A DNA stretch of 64,000 nt from Prosthecobacter dejongeii (GTDB taxonomy: Bacteria > Verrucomicrobiota > Verrucomicrobiia > Verrucomicrobiales > Verrucomicrobiaceae). Both the position numbers and the translations under genes were made by a program. Every line of letters starts with the position of its first letter. The first letter of the stretch is position 1. A model generated the notes under the pieces. It did no database searches. It had not been told where the DNA came from and saw only the letters and a list, made by a program, of their open reading frames with translations. Location: contig NZ_JACHIF010000008.1 in assembly GCF_014203045.1 (NCBI RefSeq), forward strand, positions 217,671 to 281,670, given 5' to 3'. Positions 55,510 through 62,845 of the stretch are shown here, in pieces.

Positions 55510-55635
55510 ATGAAAGCTATCCTTCTTCTTTCCCTCGCCCTTGCCAGCCTGGGTCTCTCCAGTTGCGCCAATTGCTGTAAAAAGAAGCCTGCTGATTGCA
55601 CGAAATGTGCATCGTGTGACTCGAAAAAGATGTAG
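55510..55635 (+). CDS. Tiny Cys-rich lipoprotein
   Basis: ATG 55510 encodes 41 residues. The first 18 are a signal peptide with a lipobox LSSC (lipid Cys at residue 19). The mature 23 residues have six Cys (19, 22, 23, 30, 33, 36) among Lys-rich spacers (ANCCKKKPADCTKCASC). Lipid anchoring uses one Cys; the rest could bind a metal such as copper or zinc, or form disulfides. It lies 57 bases upstream of the second ECF sigma gene on the same strand. No family is recognised, and I found no strong ribosome binding site. Confidence 0.65.
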   Translation: MKAILLLSLALASLGLSSCANCCKKKPADCTKCASCDSKKM

Positions 55636-55691
55636 AATGGGCTGAGTTTTTAAGAGCTCAACCTCTCATTTTTTATTGTTAGCTGCGTCAC

Positions 55692-56255
55692 ATGGAGTTC
55701 GAACACTTGGTTCAAGAACACTACCAGGGGCTTTATCGCTTCGCGCTGAGTCTTGCCCAGCGCGAGGCCGACGCAGCTGACCTGACGCAACAGACTTTTT
55801 TGCGTTGGGCTACTCGGGGTTTTCAACTCCGTGATCGTAGCAAAGCCAAGACTTGGCTTTTTACGACCCTTTATCGTGAGTTTCTTACTGGCAGTCGCCG
55901 TTCGGTTCGTTTTCCACATGTAGAACTGGCAGATGCGGAGCCGGAACTCCCTGCGGTGCAGGATCGCACGATGGAGGAATTGGATGGTCAATCTGCTCTG
56001 GATGCGCTGAGCCAGTTGGACGAAACTTATCGCGCACCCCTGACTCTTTTTTATCTTCAGCAACACAGTTATCAGGAAATCTCGGAAATTCTCAATGTTC
56101 CCATCGGTACGGTGATGTCTCGCCTTTCGCGGGGGAAATCCCAGTTGCGTCAAAAGCTGTCCCCAGCCCGCGAAGATCAAGATTCTAGTGCTTCTCCTCC
56201 TTCTCCCAAAGTGATTCCTTTTGTCGAACCCCCACGTTCTAGTCGCCATGGATGA
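55692..56255 (+). CDS. ECF-type RNA polymerase sigma factor
   Basis: The protein has 187 residues. Region 2 (about 1-70) has FEHLVQEHYQGLYRFALS, DAADLTQQTFLRWATRG and SKAKTWLFTTLYREFLTG. Region 4 (about 105-165) has LDALSQLDETYRAPLTLF, YQEISEILNVPIGTVMSRL and SRGKSQLRQKL. The last 20 residues are Pro/Ser-rich. The stop overlaps the downstream anti-sigma start by eight bases (ATGGATGA). The regulon is unknown; the upstream small Cys-rich lipoprotein may be one of its targets. It is not close in sequence to the other ECF factor of this window. Confidence 0.88.
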   Translation: MEFEHLVQEHYQGLYRFALSLAQREADAADLTQQTFLRWATRGFQLRDRSKAKTWLFTTLYREFLTGSRRSVRFPHVELADAEPELPAVQDRTMEELDGQSALDALSQLDETYRAPLTLFYLQQHSYQEISEILNVPIGTVMSRLSRGKSQLRQKLSPAREDQDSSASPPSPKVIPFVEPPRSSRHG

Positions 56256-57021
56256 CTCAGAAATTCAGCTTCGTCTGAGTGCCTGCCGCCCGCACGGTCA
56301 GGACAATGATGATCCTCTTTTGAAAGAGGCTCTGGAGACTTTGCCTCAGCGTCCTGCTTTGATGGAATGGTTTGCTCAGGAGCAGGAGTTCGACCGCAAA
56401 ATGTGCAAATGCGTCGGTGAAGTGCCGGTTCCTGATTCCCTGCGGTCAGAAATTTTAGCGGCGGCTAAATTGACCACTGCTGTGCCTCGCTGGCAGCGAC
56501 TTCCCTGGTTGGCCACGGCGGCTGCGATTGCTCTTATGGGGATTTTGTTCACGCTCTCCGAGCCCGCAGCCACGGCGGGCACTCCCACTTTAGCGGAATT
56601 TGAGACAGAGATTGTGGATATTTTCGATTCCATGAAAAATCAAGGCTTTGGTCTGGATCATGTCACTGGTGAAATCGCCAATGTAAGTGCTTGGCTGGGT
56701 ACCCAGGGTGCACCTAAACCTTATGTCGTAAAACCTTGTACCAAAGAGGCACGCCCATTCGGTTGCCGCACCGTCTCATGGCGAGGTCAAAAAGTCGCCA
56801 TGGTTTGTTTTGGCCGAGGGGATCAAGAGGCCCATCTTTTTGTCGTCTTGAAAGAGGCTTTAAAAGACACCCCAGACCAACTCAACCCTGAAAAGGTGGA
56901 ACGTGTGGAGGGATATCCTGTAGCCTCCTGGTCATGCCGCAAATATGTCTATGTGATGATGGGAGATTCCCCTGAAACGAATTTGGACGAATTCCTCGTC
57001 GCTAGTTCAGATCTCAAATGA
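56248..57021 (+). CDS. Anti-sigma-factor-like membrane protein
   Basis: The protein has 257 residues from ATG 56248. A cytoplasmic N-terminal part of about 85 residues is followed by one membrane segment (WLATAAAIALMGILFTLSE, about 90-110) and a periplasmic part of about 145 residues. The cytoplasmic part holds a lone CKC pair but no zinc HxxxCxxC motif. The periplasmic part has a VKPCTKEARPFGCRTVSW stretch with two Cys that could form a disulfide or bind a metal. It overlaps the ECF sigma gene and is probably its anti-sigma factor. Its 3' end overlaps the convergent Rrf2 gene by 15 bases. Confidence 0.7.
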   Translation: MDDSEIQLRLSACRPHGQDNDDPLLKEALETLPQRPALMEWFAQEQEFDRKMCKCVGEVPVPDSLRSEILAAAKLTTAVPRWQRLPWLATAAAIALMGILFTLSEPAATAGTPTLAEFETEIVDIFDSMKNQGFGLDHVTGEIANVSAWLGTQGAPKPYVVKPCTKEARPFGCRTVSWRGQKVAMVCFGRGDQEAHLFVVLKEALKDTPDQLNPEKVERVEGYPVASWSCRKYVYVMMGDSPETNLDEFLVASSDLK

Positions 57022-57459
57022 CACGGGTTGGCGGATTTTGTCCCGCTCGAGTACGTCGGCTAATGTAGTGGCCTGTAGCCAGGCATTGACATCATTGCGC
57101 AGGTTGCCAAAGACTTGGCCGAGCCCACACCCGCCTGGAATGCCGCATTCGCATTTGGCCCCGGGTTGATCAATCATCGTCGCACAGTGAATGGGCTCAA
57201 AGGGCCCATCAATCAGTTGCACGATTTCGCCAAGGGTGATGCGGAGAGGTGCTTTTTGAAATTGGTATCCCCCACCCACGCCTCGTTTACTCCGCAACAG
57301 TCCGCCATTTTTAAGGACCAATAAAATCTGTTCCAAAAATTTTAAAGGGATGCGTTCATTCGCGGCAATATCCTGGATGGAAAAGGTGGATATTTCAGGC
57401 GAGCGAGCCATAGCCAATAAGGCGCGCATGGCATACTCGGCTTTACGGGAGAGCTTCAT
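57007..57459 (-). CDS. Rrf2-family transcriptional regulator with a Cys cluster
   Basis: The protein has 150 residues. The winged helix-turn-helix (about 1-65) starts MKLSRKAEYAMRALLAMAR and has IAANERIPLKFLEQILLVLK and GLLRSKRGVGGGYQFQ. The C-terminal part has Cys 92, 103, 105 and 111 (pattern C-x10-C-x-C-x5-C), which could hold an Fe-S cluster, as in IscR and NsrR, though their spacing differs. It is convergent with the anti-sigma gene. The next gene on the other strand starts 110 bases upstream of its start and may be its target. Confidence 0.85.
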   Translation of the reverse strand: MKLSRKAEYAMRALLAMARSPEISTFSIQDIAANERIPLKFLEQILLVLKNGGLLRSKRGVGGGYQFQKAPLRITLGEIVQLIDGPFEPIHCATMIDQPGAKCECGIPGGCGLGQVFGNLRNDVNAWLQATTLADVLERDKIRQPVSFEI

Positions 57460-57568
57460 GAAGGCTATGCGTTAAAGGAGTTTAATTTTGAGGCAACCAG
57501 CAATGGCAGCATTTACGAAATTTTTTTTGACAACTGGACTCGTTTCTGGCCAAACTCTCATTGTTCCT

Positions 57569-57847
57569 ATGAAATGGATTTTCTCCCTCATCACCCTCTC
57601 CGTTCTTTCTTCTTGCACCACGAAGCCCTACATGGTGGGCAGCGTGAATGAGCAATTCTACAAACGCTATCGCACTCCGGGTGCAGGCTACCATAAGAAG
57701 GGTGAAGTGCGTGAATTCGACTACACTTGGCAGGAGCGCCTTCAAGGCACTGCCCACCTTCCAGTCGCCTTCAAGCAGAACCGCTCTAAAGTGGTGTATG
57801 TTCAGGAGGAAACTGTGGTGACTACTCCTTACACCAGCAGTAAATAA
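57569..57847 (+). CDS. Small putative lipoprotein
   Basis: The protein has 92 residues. ATG 57569 starts a signal peptide with a lipobox (KWIFSLITLSVLSSC). The mature part has Tyr/Lys-rich segments (VNEQFYKRYRTPGAGYHKKG) and a Val/Thr-rich end. The frame is open upstream to 57488, but that would bury the signal peptide. No family is recognised. It is divergent from the Rrf2 regulator gene and may be controlled by it. Confidence 0.6.
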   Translation: MKWIFSLITLSVLSSCTTKPYMVGSVNEQFYKRYRTPGAGYHKKGEVREFDYTWQERLQGTAHLPVAFKQNRSKVVYVQEETVVTTPYTSSK

Positions 57848-57875
57848 GCTCGCTGACAAAATGATTTAAATGAGA

Positions 57876-57911
57876 GCGGCTAACCTGTTGAGGGTTGCCG
57901 TTCTTTTTTTA
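57876..57911 (+). terminator. Probable terminator before rpsP
   Basis: CGGCTAACCT (57877-57886) can pair with AGGGTTGCCG (57891-57900) in an imperfect stem with two mismatches and a GTTG loop, followed by TTCTTTTTTT. It lies 30 bases after the stop of the lipoprotein gene. Confidence 0.6.
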
Positions 57912-58056
57912 TGGTTTGTCAAAGCGTTGCATGCTCCTGCTATTCTTCTTGGCTGAATCAGTTAAGGGAATTTAGAAATCTGAAAATAAACCTTGATTCC
58001 CCAGGTTTATCTAGCATCCTCCACCTCCCCGAAAGTCCGAAATATTATTTGATCTC

Positions 58057-58305
58057 ATGGCAGTAGCAATCCGTCTCCGTCAAGAAGGCTCCAAAGGCCG
58101 TCTGTTCTATCGTGTCGTCGCCGCTGACCAGCGTTTCAAACGCGATGGTCGCTTCCTCGAAATCTTGGGCACTTATGACCCACAGAAAAAAGGCGCGAAC
58201 ACCAACATTGATCTTGAGAAGGTGAATTCTTGGATCGCCAAAGGCGCTCAGCCTACAGAAACAGTTCGTAGCCTCATCAAGAGAGCTGCAGCAGCTGCTA
58301 AGTAA
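58057..58305 (+). CDS. rpsP: Small ribosomal subunit protein bS16
   Basis: The protein has 82 residues, the usual length. It starts MAVAIRLRQEGSKGRLFYRV and has FLEILGTYDPQKK, then VNSWIAKGAQPTETVRSLIK. It binds 16S rRNA in the 30S body. Downstream is a khpA-like KH-domain gene, which is the typical order, although the usual rimM, trmD and rplS do not follow; cysS is next. Confidence 0.96.
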   Translation: MAVAIRLRQEGSKGRLFYRVVAADQRFKRDGRFLEILGTYDPQKKGANTNIDLEKVNSWIAKGAQPTETVRSLIKRAAAAAK

Positions 58306-58372
58306 GCAATTGGTAACATCATTTTTGGTTTCCGTTGTTGCTCGGGCTGACGGAAACATTTAATTGCTTGTC

Positions 58373-58693
58373 ATGGACGCCCCCGAAGCTCTTCGCGAAT
58401 TCCTGACCTATGTGGTGGCCAATTTGATTGACCACCCTCAGCAAGCTTCCATCGCCATTGGCCACAACGCCAATGGCGTTTTGGTGTTTAGAGTGCAACT
58501 TGCTCCCGAAGATGTTAAGCATGTATTGGGTAAAAACGGCATGACGGCTAGTTCTATCCGCTCATTACTCACGACGGCCGCTGAGAAACACGGCATTCGT
58601 GTCAGTCTCAAAATCGGTGCTGCACGTGATTTAGAGGGAGAGGAAACCCCTGAGCAGGAGCAACAACGCGAAGCTGCCGCTGCTGGTTGTTGA
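58373..58693 (+). CDS. khpA: KH-domain RNA-binding protein, KhpA-like
   Basis: The protein has 106 residues from ATG 58373 (the frame also has a TTG at 58364). It starts ALREFLTYVVANLIDHPQQAS, then the KH signature VLGKNGMTASSIRSLLTTA with GKNG in place of the classical G-x-x-G loop. The end is Glu/Gln-rich with a final Cys. KhpA dimers bind RNA and pair with KhpB (EloR). A hairpin of 8 bp (58328-58335 with 58350-58357) lies between rpsP and this gene. Confidence 0.85.
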   Translation: MDAPEALREFLTYVVANLIDHPQQASIAIGHNANGVLVFRVQLAPEDVKHVLGKNGMTASSIRSLLTTAAEKHGIRVSLKIGAARDLEGEETPEQEQQREAAAAGC

Positions 58694-58783
58694 GGCGGGA
58701 CCTTGACGAATTTTCGTCCTGTTATTTTGATCCCCAGCGGTTGCAGAAAGCACCGCGCCGCATTATCCCCAGCGTTCCTTTTC

Positions 58784-60193
58784 ATGTCGCTGACTCTTCA
58801 CGATACTCTCTCTCGCTCCTCACGCACCATCACACCTTTGGATGGTAAGACACTGCGCTTCTACTGCTGCGGCCCTACGGTTTACGGTCCGGCCCATATT
58901 GGCAATTTCCGTACCTTTGTCGCTCAGGATGTTTTTCGGCGGGTTATCGAGCAAGGCGGCCTCGCAACCTTGCACGTGCGCAATCTCACGGATGTGGATG
59001 ATAAGACAATTCGCGATTCTCAAAAAGCTGGCCAGAGCCTCACCGACTTCACCCGTTATTGGACGGAGAAGTTTCATGCCGATTGCGCAGCCTTGAATCT
59101 TTTGCCACCTCATGTGGAGCCGAGCGCCGTGGCTCATATTCCGCATCAGATCCGCATGATCGAGACGCTCATTGAGCGCGGTCATGCTTACGCCACTCCG
59201 GATGGCAGTGTTTATTTTAAAGTCGCCTCCTTCGCGGATTATGGTCGCCTTTCTCATTTGGAAGATCGCGAACTCAAGCTCGGGGCCTCTAGCGCTGCCA
59301 GTGCGACAGATAGTGACGAATACACTAAAGATTCCTTGGCGGATTTCGCTCTTTGGAAAGGCAAAAAGACGGAAGATGGCCCAAACCATTGGTCCAGTCC
59401 CTGGGGCGAAGGCCGTCCGGGTTGGCACTTGGAGTGCAGTGCCATGTCTCTGGAGTATCTTGGAGAAGACTTTGATGTTCATGGCGGTGGGGTGGATCTC
59501 ATCTTTCCGCACCATGAGAATGAGATCGCTCAAAGTTGCTGCGCTACCCACGGCAAATTTGCCCGTCATTGGTTTCACGTTACCCACCTCATGGTGGACG
59601 GCGGGAAGATGAGCAAGAGTCTTGGAAATCTCTATACCCTGGAAGATCTCGGTGCGCGTGGTTATACTCCCGCAGAAGTCCGGTATGTACTCATCAGTGG
59701 ACATTATCGCACGCCTTTGAATTTCACGCTGCATTCCCTGGATGCAGCCCGCCAGGCTCTTCAAAAGTTGGCCAAGTTTGATAAAGTTCTGCGTGAAATC
59801 AGTGGCCGGGTGGGGGATGTGCAGGGCTCTGCGCCAAGTCTATTTGCGAAAGCTTGGGGAACGTTGAATGAGGACCTGAACGTCCCCGGTGCGTTGGGCG
59901 ATATTTTCGGTGCCATCAATAAGACGAAGCCTTCGTCTTTGTCCAAGGACGAAGCTACAGCCGCACTTGAAGGGTTCCACTTTTTGCTCCGTGCTCTTGG
60001 CTTACAGTTCCCTGACCTGATGGATGAAGTTGCTGCGGAGGTTCCTGCCGATATTGCCGAGTTGGCAGAAAAACGCTGGCAGGCTAAACAGTCCAAAGAT
60101 TGGGCTGCTGCCGATGTTCTGCGCAAAGAACTCGATGCTGCGGGCTGGATCATTAAAGACAGCAAAGACGGCTACCAGGTGCTGCCGAAGTGA
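58784..60193 (+). CDS. cysS: Cysteinyl-tRNA synthetase
   Basis: The protein has 469 residues from ATG 58784; the longer frame start at 58703 adds 27 atypical residues. It has the class-I motifs: [17 protein letters not shown] (HIGH form), then the zinc-site Cys and His residues in WHLECSAMS and [11 protein letters not shown], and [10 protein letters not shown] (KMSKS). The C-terminal anticodon domain ends [11 protein letters not shown]. It charges tRNA-Cys and is essential. It ends a conserved block; the next 170 bases hold no gene. Confidence 0.95.
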   Translation: MSLTLHDTLSRSSRTITPLDGKTLRFYCCGPTVYGPAHIGNFRTFVAQDVFRRVIEQGGLATLHVRNLTDVDDKTIRDSQKAGQSLTDFTRYWTEKFHADCAALNLLPPHVEPSAVAHIPHQIRMIETLIERGHAYATPDGSVYFKVASFADYGRLSHLEDRELKLGASSAASATDSDEYTKDSLADFALWKGKKTEDGPNHWSSPWGEGRPGWHLECSAMSLEYLGEDFDVHGGGVDLIFPHHENEIAQSCCATHGKFARHWFHVTHLMVDGGKMSKSLGNLYTLEDLGARGYTPAEVRYVLISGHYRTPLNFTLHSLDAARQALQKLAKFDKVLREISGRVGDVQGSAPSLFAKAWGTLNEDLNVPGALGDIFGAINKTKPSSLSKDEATAALEGFHFLLRALGLQFPDLMDEVAAEVPADIAELAEKRWQAKQSKDWAAADVLRKELDAAGWIIKDSKDGYQVLPK

Positions 60194-60365
60194 CCTTAGC
60201 GCTGAATGTTTGATGGAAAGATCAACCTAGAATGGGCGCATGGAGCTATAGCAATCACGAAAAGGATTTCCTGATGGAGCAGACTGAATCGGTCTGAGGG
60301 GTGAGTCATGACCTCATTGAGCGCTAGGCTGATCTATTCCTTGAGCTCTGGCTAGTGCGCGCGAT
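60194..60365. other. Spacer between cysS and the transposase remnant
   Basis: No gene, repeat or terminator could be identified. If the insertion element had terminal inverted repeats, the left one should lie here, but I could not match it to the right-hand side. Confidence 0.4.
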
Positions 60366-61134
60366 TCAGTCCGTGAAGAAGTCCGCTTTGAGCCTTAACC
60401 ACAGCCTCTTAATGGGATTGAGGTCCGGGCTGTATGGCGGTAAAAACAGCACTTCGAAATGGTGCCAACGCAGACTTTTGACCTTGTGCCAGGTCGCATT
60501 GTCGAGCACCAGCACCCGACGTACCCCTTCCTACAAAGGCACGCTTTTGGCCAGCTCATTCAGCCAGCATTTGAAAACCGCGCTGTCGAATCCGTCAAAC
60601 ACCAGGTGAAAGCTCTCCCCGCTAGCAGGGCACACCGCCCCGACCACACTTCGCCGCAGATGTTCGCCCAAGTGCGGAACCTTCGGCTTGCTGCCTGGCT
60701 GCATCCGCCTGCGTCTTGGCCGAGGATCTCCTTCCACGCCTAGATCCTGGGCCTGACTTTTGATCTTTACTTCAAAGGCCTGGTGCCGGGCTCCATGCTC
60801 AGGCTCATCCAGAAGCGGCAAAGGCCACTTGCGCGGCAACTGCGGATTGAAATCCAGATCATGGAGATGGCGGATGACGGTGTTATAGCCGAGCTCCACC
60901 TGGAGCTGTTCTTTGAGCACTGTGACGGAAGATCTCGCACACCTCCTAGCGAGTGAGGCCGTGTAACAGGCAGCGAATGGCGGAAAGCCGGATGTAAGCT
61001 GTGCTTGTTAGGGCAGTGTCCGTGGCCACCTGAATTTCCTCCAGGCTGGCGTTGTCACAGTTGGGGCTGACTTCCATAGGCTTCAAGGTTTCTCCAAACC
61101 ACACTTCAGGTCTTTGTAGAGCGATTTGTTCCAA
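60366..61134 (-). pseudogene. Degenerate IS630-family transposase
   Basis: The minus strand encodes the remains of an IS630-type DDE transposase. An N-terminal HTH piece reads NCDNASLEEIQVA through RCLLHGLTR and is stopped by TAG at 60946-60948. A second part starts LKEQLQVELGYNTVIRHL in another frame and lacks about 50 residues of normal sequence. An in-frame TAG lies at 60531-60533. The end reads VRRVLVLDNATWHKVK and LPPYSPDLNPIKRLW, in which the last catalytic Glu of NPIE has become Lys. It is thus inactive several times over. It separates the housekeeping cysS region from the accessory toxin-like locus. Confidence 0.85.
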
Positions 61135-61321
61135 CCTACATACCGGAAATTCTTTCCGTGATTTACTCTAGTCGATCCGTTTCATCTGCTTGTCCGGAAA
61201 TAAGCCAGGCCACCCGCGAGTGCAGGCAGCCGTTCTAACTCTGTTACTGTGATCGCAAAGTTTGTTCGGCGCTTCTACCACACCCACGCGTGCACAGTAG
61301 GCACGGTGCTACCGATCTTTT

Positions 61322-61960
61322 TCAGGATGGCTCCAAGGCGGTGGCGACAAACTTATTGTCGCCACCGCCTCCTTCTGTACTAACATCAAAAAAGGGATCA
61401 TTCTCCCTCTGCGTAAAAAGCTCCTGGCCCAATTTAACGCCATCTTGGGCGCTCATCCTCCCTGCCAATAAATCAGTATAAAGTCGATTTGTTTTGATAG
61501 CCAAAGAATGAAGCAAACTTGGTTTTAAACTGTCTTCATGTTGAGGCCATTTCTGAATACTCATTTTTTCATTCACCACATTGCTTAAAAAAGCATTTAA
61601 TTTACTACTACCATCCAAAATTTCCAGATCGACCGCAGGGTGTTCAATATTGATCAATGATGCGATCCAAGCTGTCTTCCAGTAAGGCAAGTGCTCTTTG
61701 GAAGCTTGCAAAGGATTTAACTTTTCAAGTATTGATCTCCCTTCAAAAATCATTGAAACAGCATGCTTGAAAGGCTCTGTGGGGTTGTTGCCTTCACGCC
61801 AATGGTATAAACCTAAAAGATGATACCGCTCCACCAGATTGTTCAAAGTTGTAACTGCTAAGTCGTAGTCTTCTTCTTTGATGGCTCGTTTCCAACGAGA
61901 ATGAGAGCCCTGTAATCTCTCTTCATAAAAAGAGATTCGTTCAATTGCATTCATTGCCAT
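61322..61960 (-). CDS. Putative immunity protein of the nuclease-like toxin
   Basis: The protein has 212 residues, helical and soluble, with no signal peptide. It starts NAIERISFYEERLQGSHSRW and contains LVERYHLLGLYHWREGNNP and HLPYWKTAWIASLINIEHP, a helical-bundle style seen in several immunity families; a PoNi-type (DUF1910/1911) relation is possible but not shown. It starts four bases after the stop of the nuclease-like gene, and its DNA is more AT-rich than its upstream neighbours. The assignment as immunity protein rests on position, size and composition. Confidence 0.5.
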   Translation of the reverse strand: MAMNAIERISFYEERLQGSHSRWKRAIKEEDYDLAVTTLNNLVERYHLLGLYHWREGNNPTEPFKHAVSMIFEGRSILEKLNPLQASKEHLPYWKTAWIASLINIEHPAVDLEILDGSSKLNAFLSNVVNEKMSIQKWPQHEDSLKPSLLHSLAIKTNRLYTDLLAGRMSAQDGVKLGQELFTQRENDPFFDVSTEGGGGDNKFVATALEPS

Positions 61961-61964
61961 ATAA

Positions 61965-62603
61965 TTATTTTATTTTAATAGGACTAAACTTACAAGGATT
62001 TTCACTCACTGGAATCAGTCTCCAGAGGCTCTGACTGCCTTTTAAGGCTGCATAGCTCTCCAGTTTTTTATCTTCTTGCAAGTCAAGAAGCTGTTTAGCC
62101 AGTTGCTTGTGCGAGCCATCCCCTTCCTTGAGGTAGCTTTCGAGACGTTTTTGGTTGTAGTTGAGACTACCCTGCATGTTTCCTGTAGTATCCACGGCCA
62201 GTGACTCAAGCCCTTTCCCATGCTTGGCCTCCACGGCGGCGTAGGTGGGGGTGGTGACCAGGGCGAGTTCTCCGCTGGCGGTGCGGAAGATGAGATCCAG
62301 GCCCTGGTTCCCCCGGTAATGTAGGGACACGTTTTCAAGCTGGTAGCCGATGCGCTTCATCTGCTGGAAGGCGTGGACGATGCCCTGGGCTTCCTCATGC
62401 GTCTGTGCGCGGTTTACCATGTTTAGCAGGGCCTGGCGCTGGGGCTCGGGGCCGTAGTCTTCCAGCTTCCCGGGGAGCTCAAAGAGGGTGTCGCTGAGGG
62501 CGGGGTTTTCCAGCCGCCTTTGAAAGTCGGCCGGGGTGTAGATCTGGGTCATGCCGGGCTCCACAACGAGCCGACCGTCTGCACGCGCGCGGGCCACGGC
62601 CAT
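61965..62603 (-). CDS. Putative PD-(D/E)xK-like nuclease toxin module
   Basis: The protein has 212 residues. Residues 97-127 read YRGNQGLDLIFRTASG followed by YAAVEAKHGKG: D103, E125 and K127 have the spacing of a PD-(D/E)xK nuclease core, and a Gln-containing DTTGNMQGSLNYNQ follows at 138-151, as in several polymorphic nuclease toxins. The N-terminal 100 residues are helical with no signal peptide. Codons are GC-rich at the start and less so toward the end. It follows the 77-residue gene by five bases and precedes the putative immunity gene by four. It could be a displaced (orphan) toxin tip; an alternative is an unrelated nuclease. Confidence 0.5.
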   Translation of the reverse strand: MAVARARADGRLVVEPGMTQIYTPADFQRRLENPALSDTLFELPGKLEDYGPEPQRQALLNMVNRAQTHEEAQGIVHAFQQMKRIGYQLENVSLHYRGNQGLDLIFRTASGELALVTTPTYAAVEAKHGKGLESLAVDTTGNMQGSLNYNQKRLESYLKEGDGSHKQLAKQLLDLQEDKKLESYAALKGSQSLWRLIPVSENPCKFSPIKIK

Positions 62604-62608
62604 GGCTG

Positions 62609-62842
62609 CTACTCTTCCAGTTCAGCCCAAACGTATGTGCCTCTCAGATGAACCGGCAAAGCACGCAAAAAGTCCTTTCCGTCTTTAGGGTAATAAACTT
62701 TCCCGATGCCTGTTATTCCTTCCTTTTCAGCGAAGTAAGTCTCCCTGACATCATCACACACCGCTCTGCCATTTTCATCTAAGGTCCAAGTTCCCATGTG
62801 TTCTGTTTTACCACCACTAGAATCAAAAATTTTTACTTTCAT
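62609..62842 (-). CDS. 77-residue protein, putative immunity to the kinase-like toxin
   Basis: The protein has 77 residues, acidic, beta-rich in appearance (VKIFDSSGGKTEHMGTWTL, then VYYPKDGKDFLRALP). It has no signal or membrane segment and no recognised family. It starts three bases after the stop of the kinase-like gene and ends five bases before the nuclease-like gene, so it is in the same transcript. Its place directly after a toxin-like domain suggests immunity or an accessory role, by analogy only. Confidence 0.5.
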   Translation of the reverse strand: MKVKIFDSSGGKTEHMGTWTLDENGRAVCDDVRETYFAEKEGITGIGKVYYPKDGKDFLRALPVHLRGTYVWAELEE

Positions 62843-62845
62843 AAG

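Noticed and set aside
58328..58357. Hairpin between rpsP and the khpA-like gene considered as a terminator
   Set aside because: The 8-bp stem has a 14-base loop and no T-run, and the two genes are normally co-transcribed.
58820..59764. A 314-codon open frame on the minus strand inside cysS
   Set aside because: It lies wholly antisense to a clear cysteinyl-tRNA synthetase with HIGH and KMSKS motifs, has no recognisable family and reflects the codon bias of the real gene.
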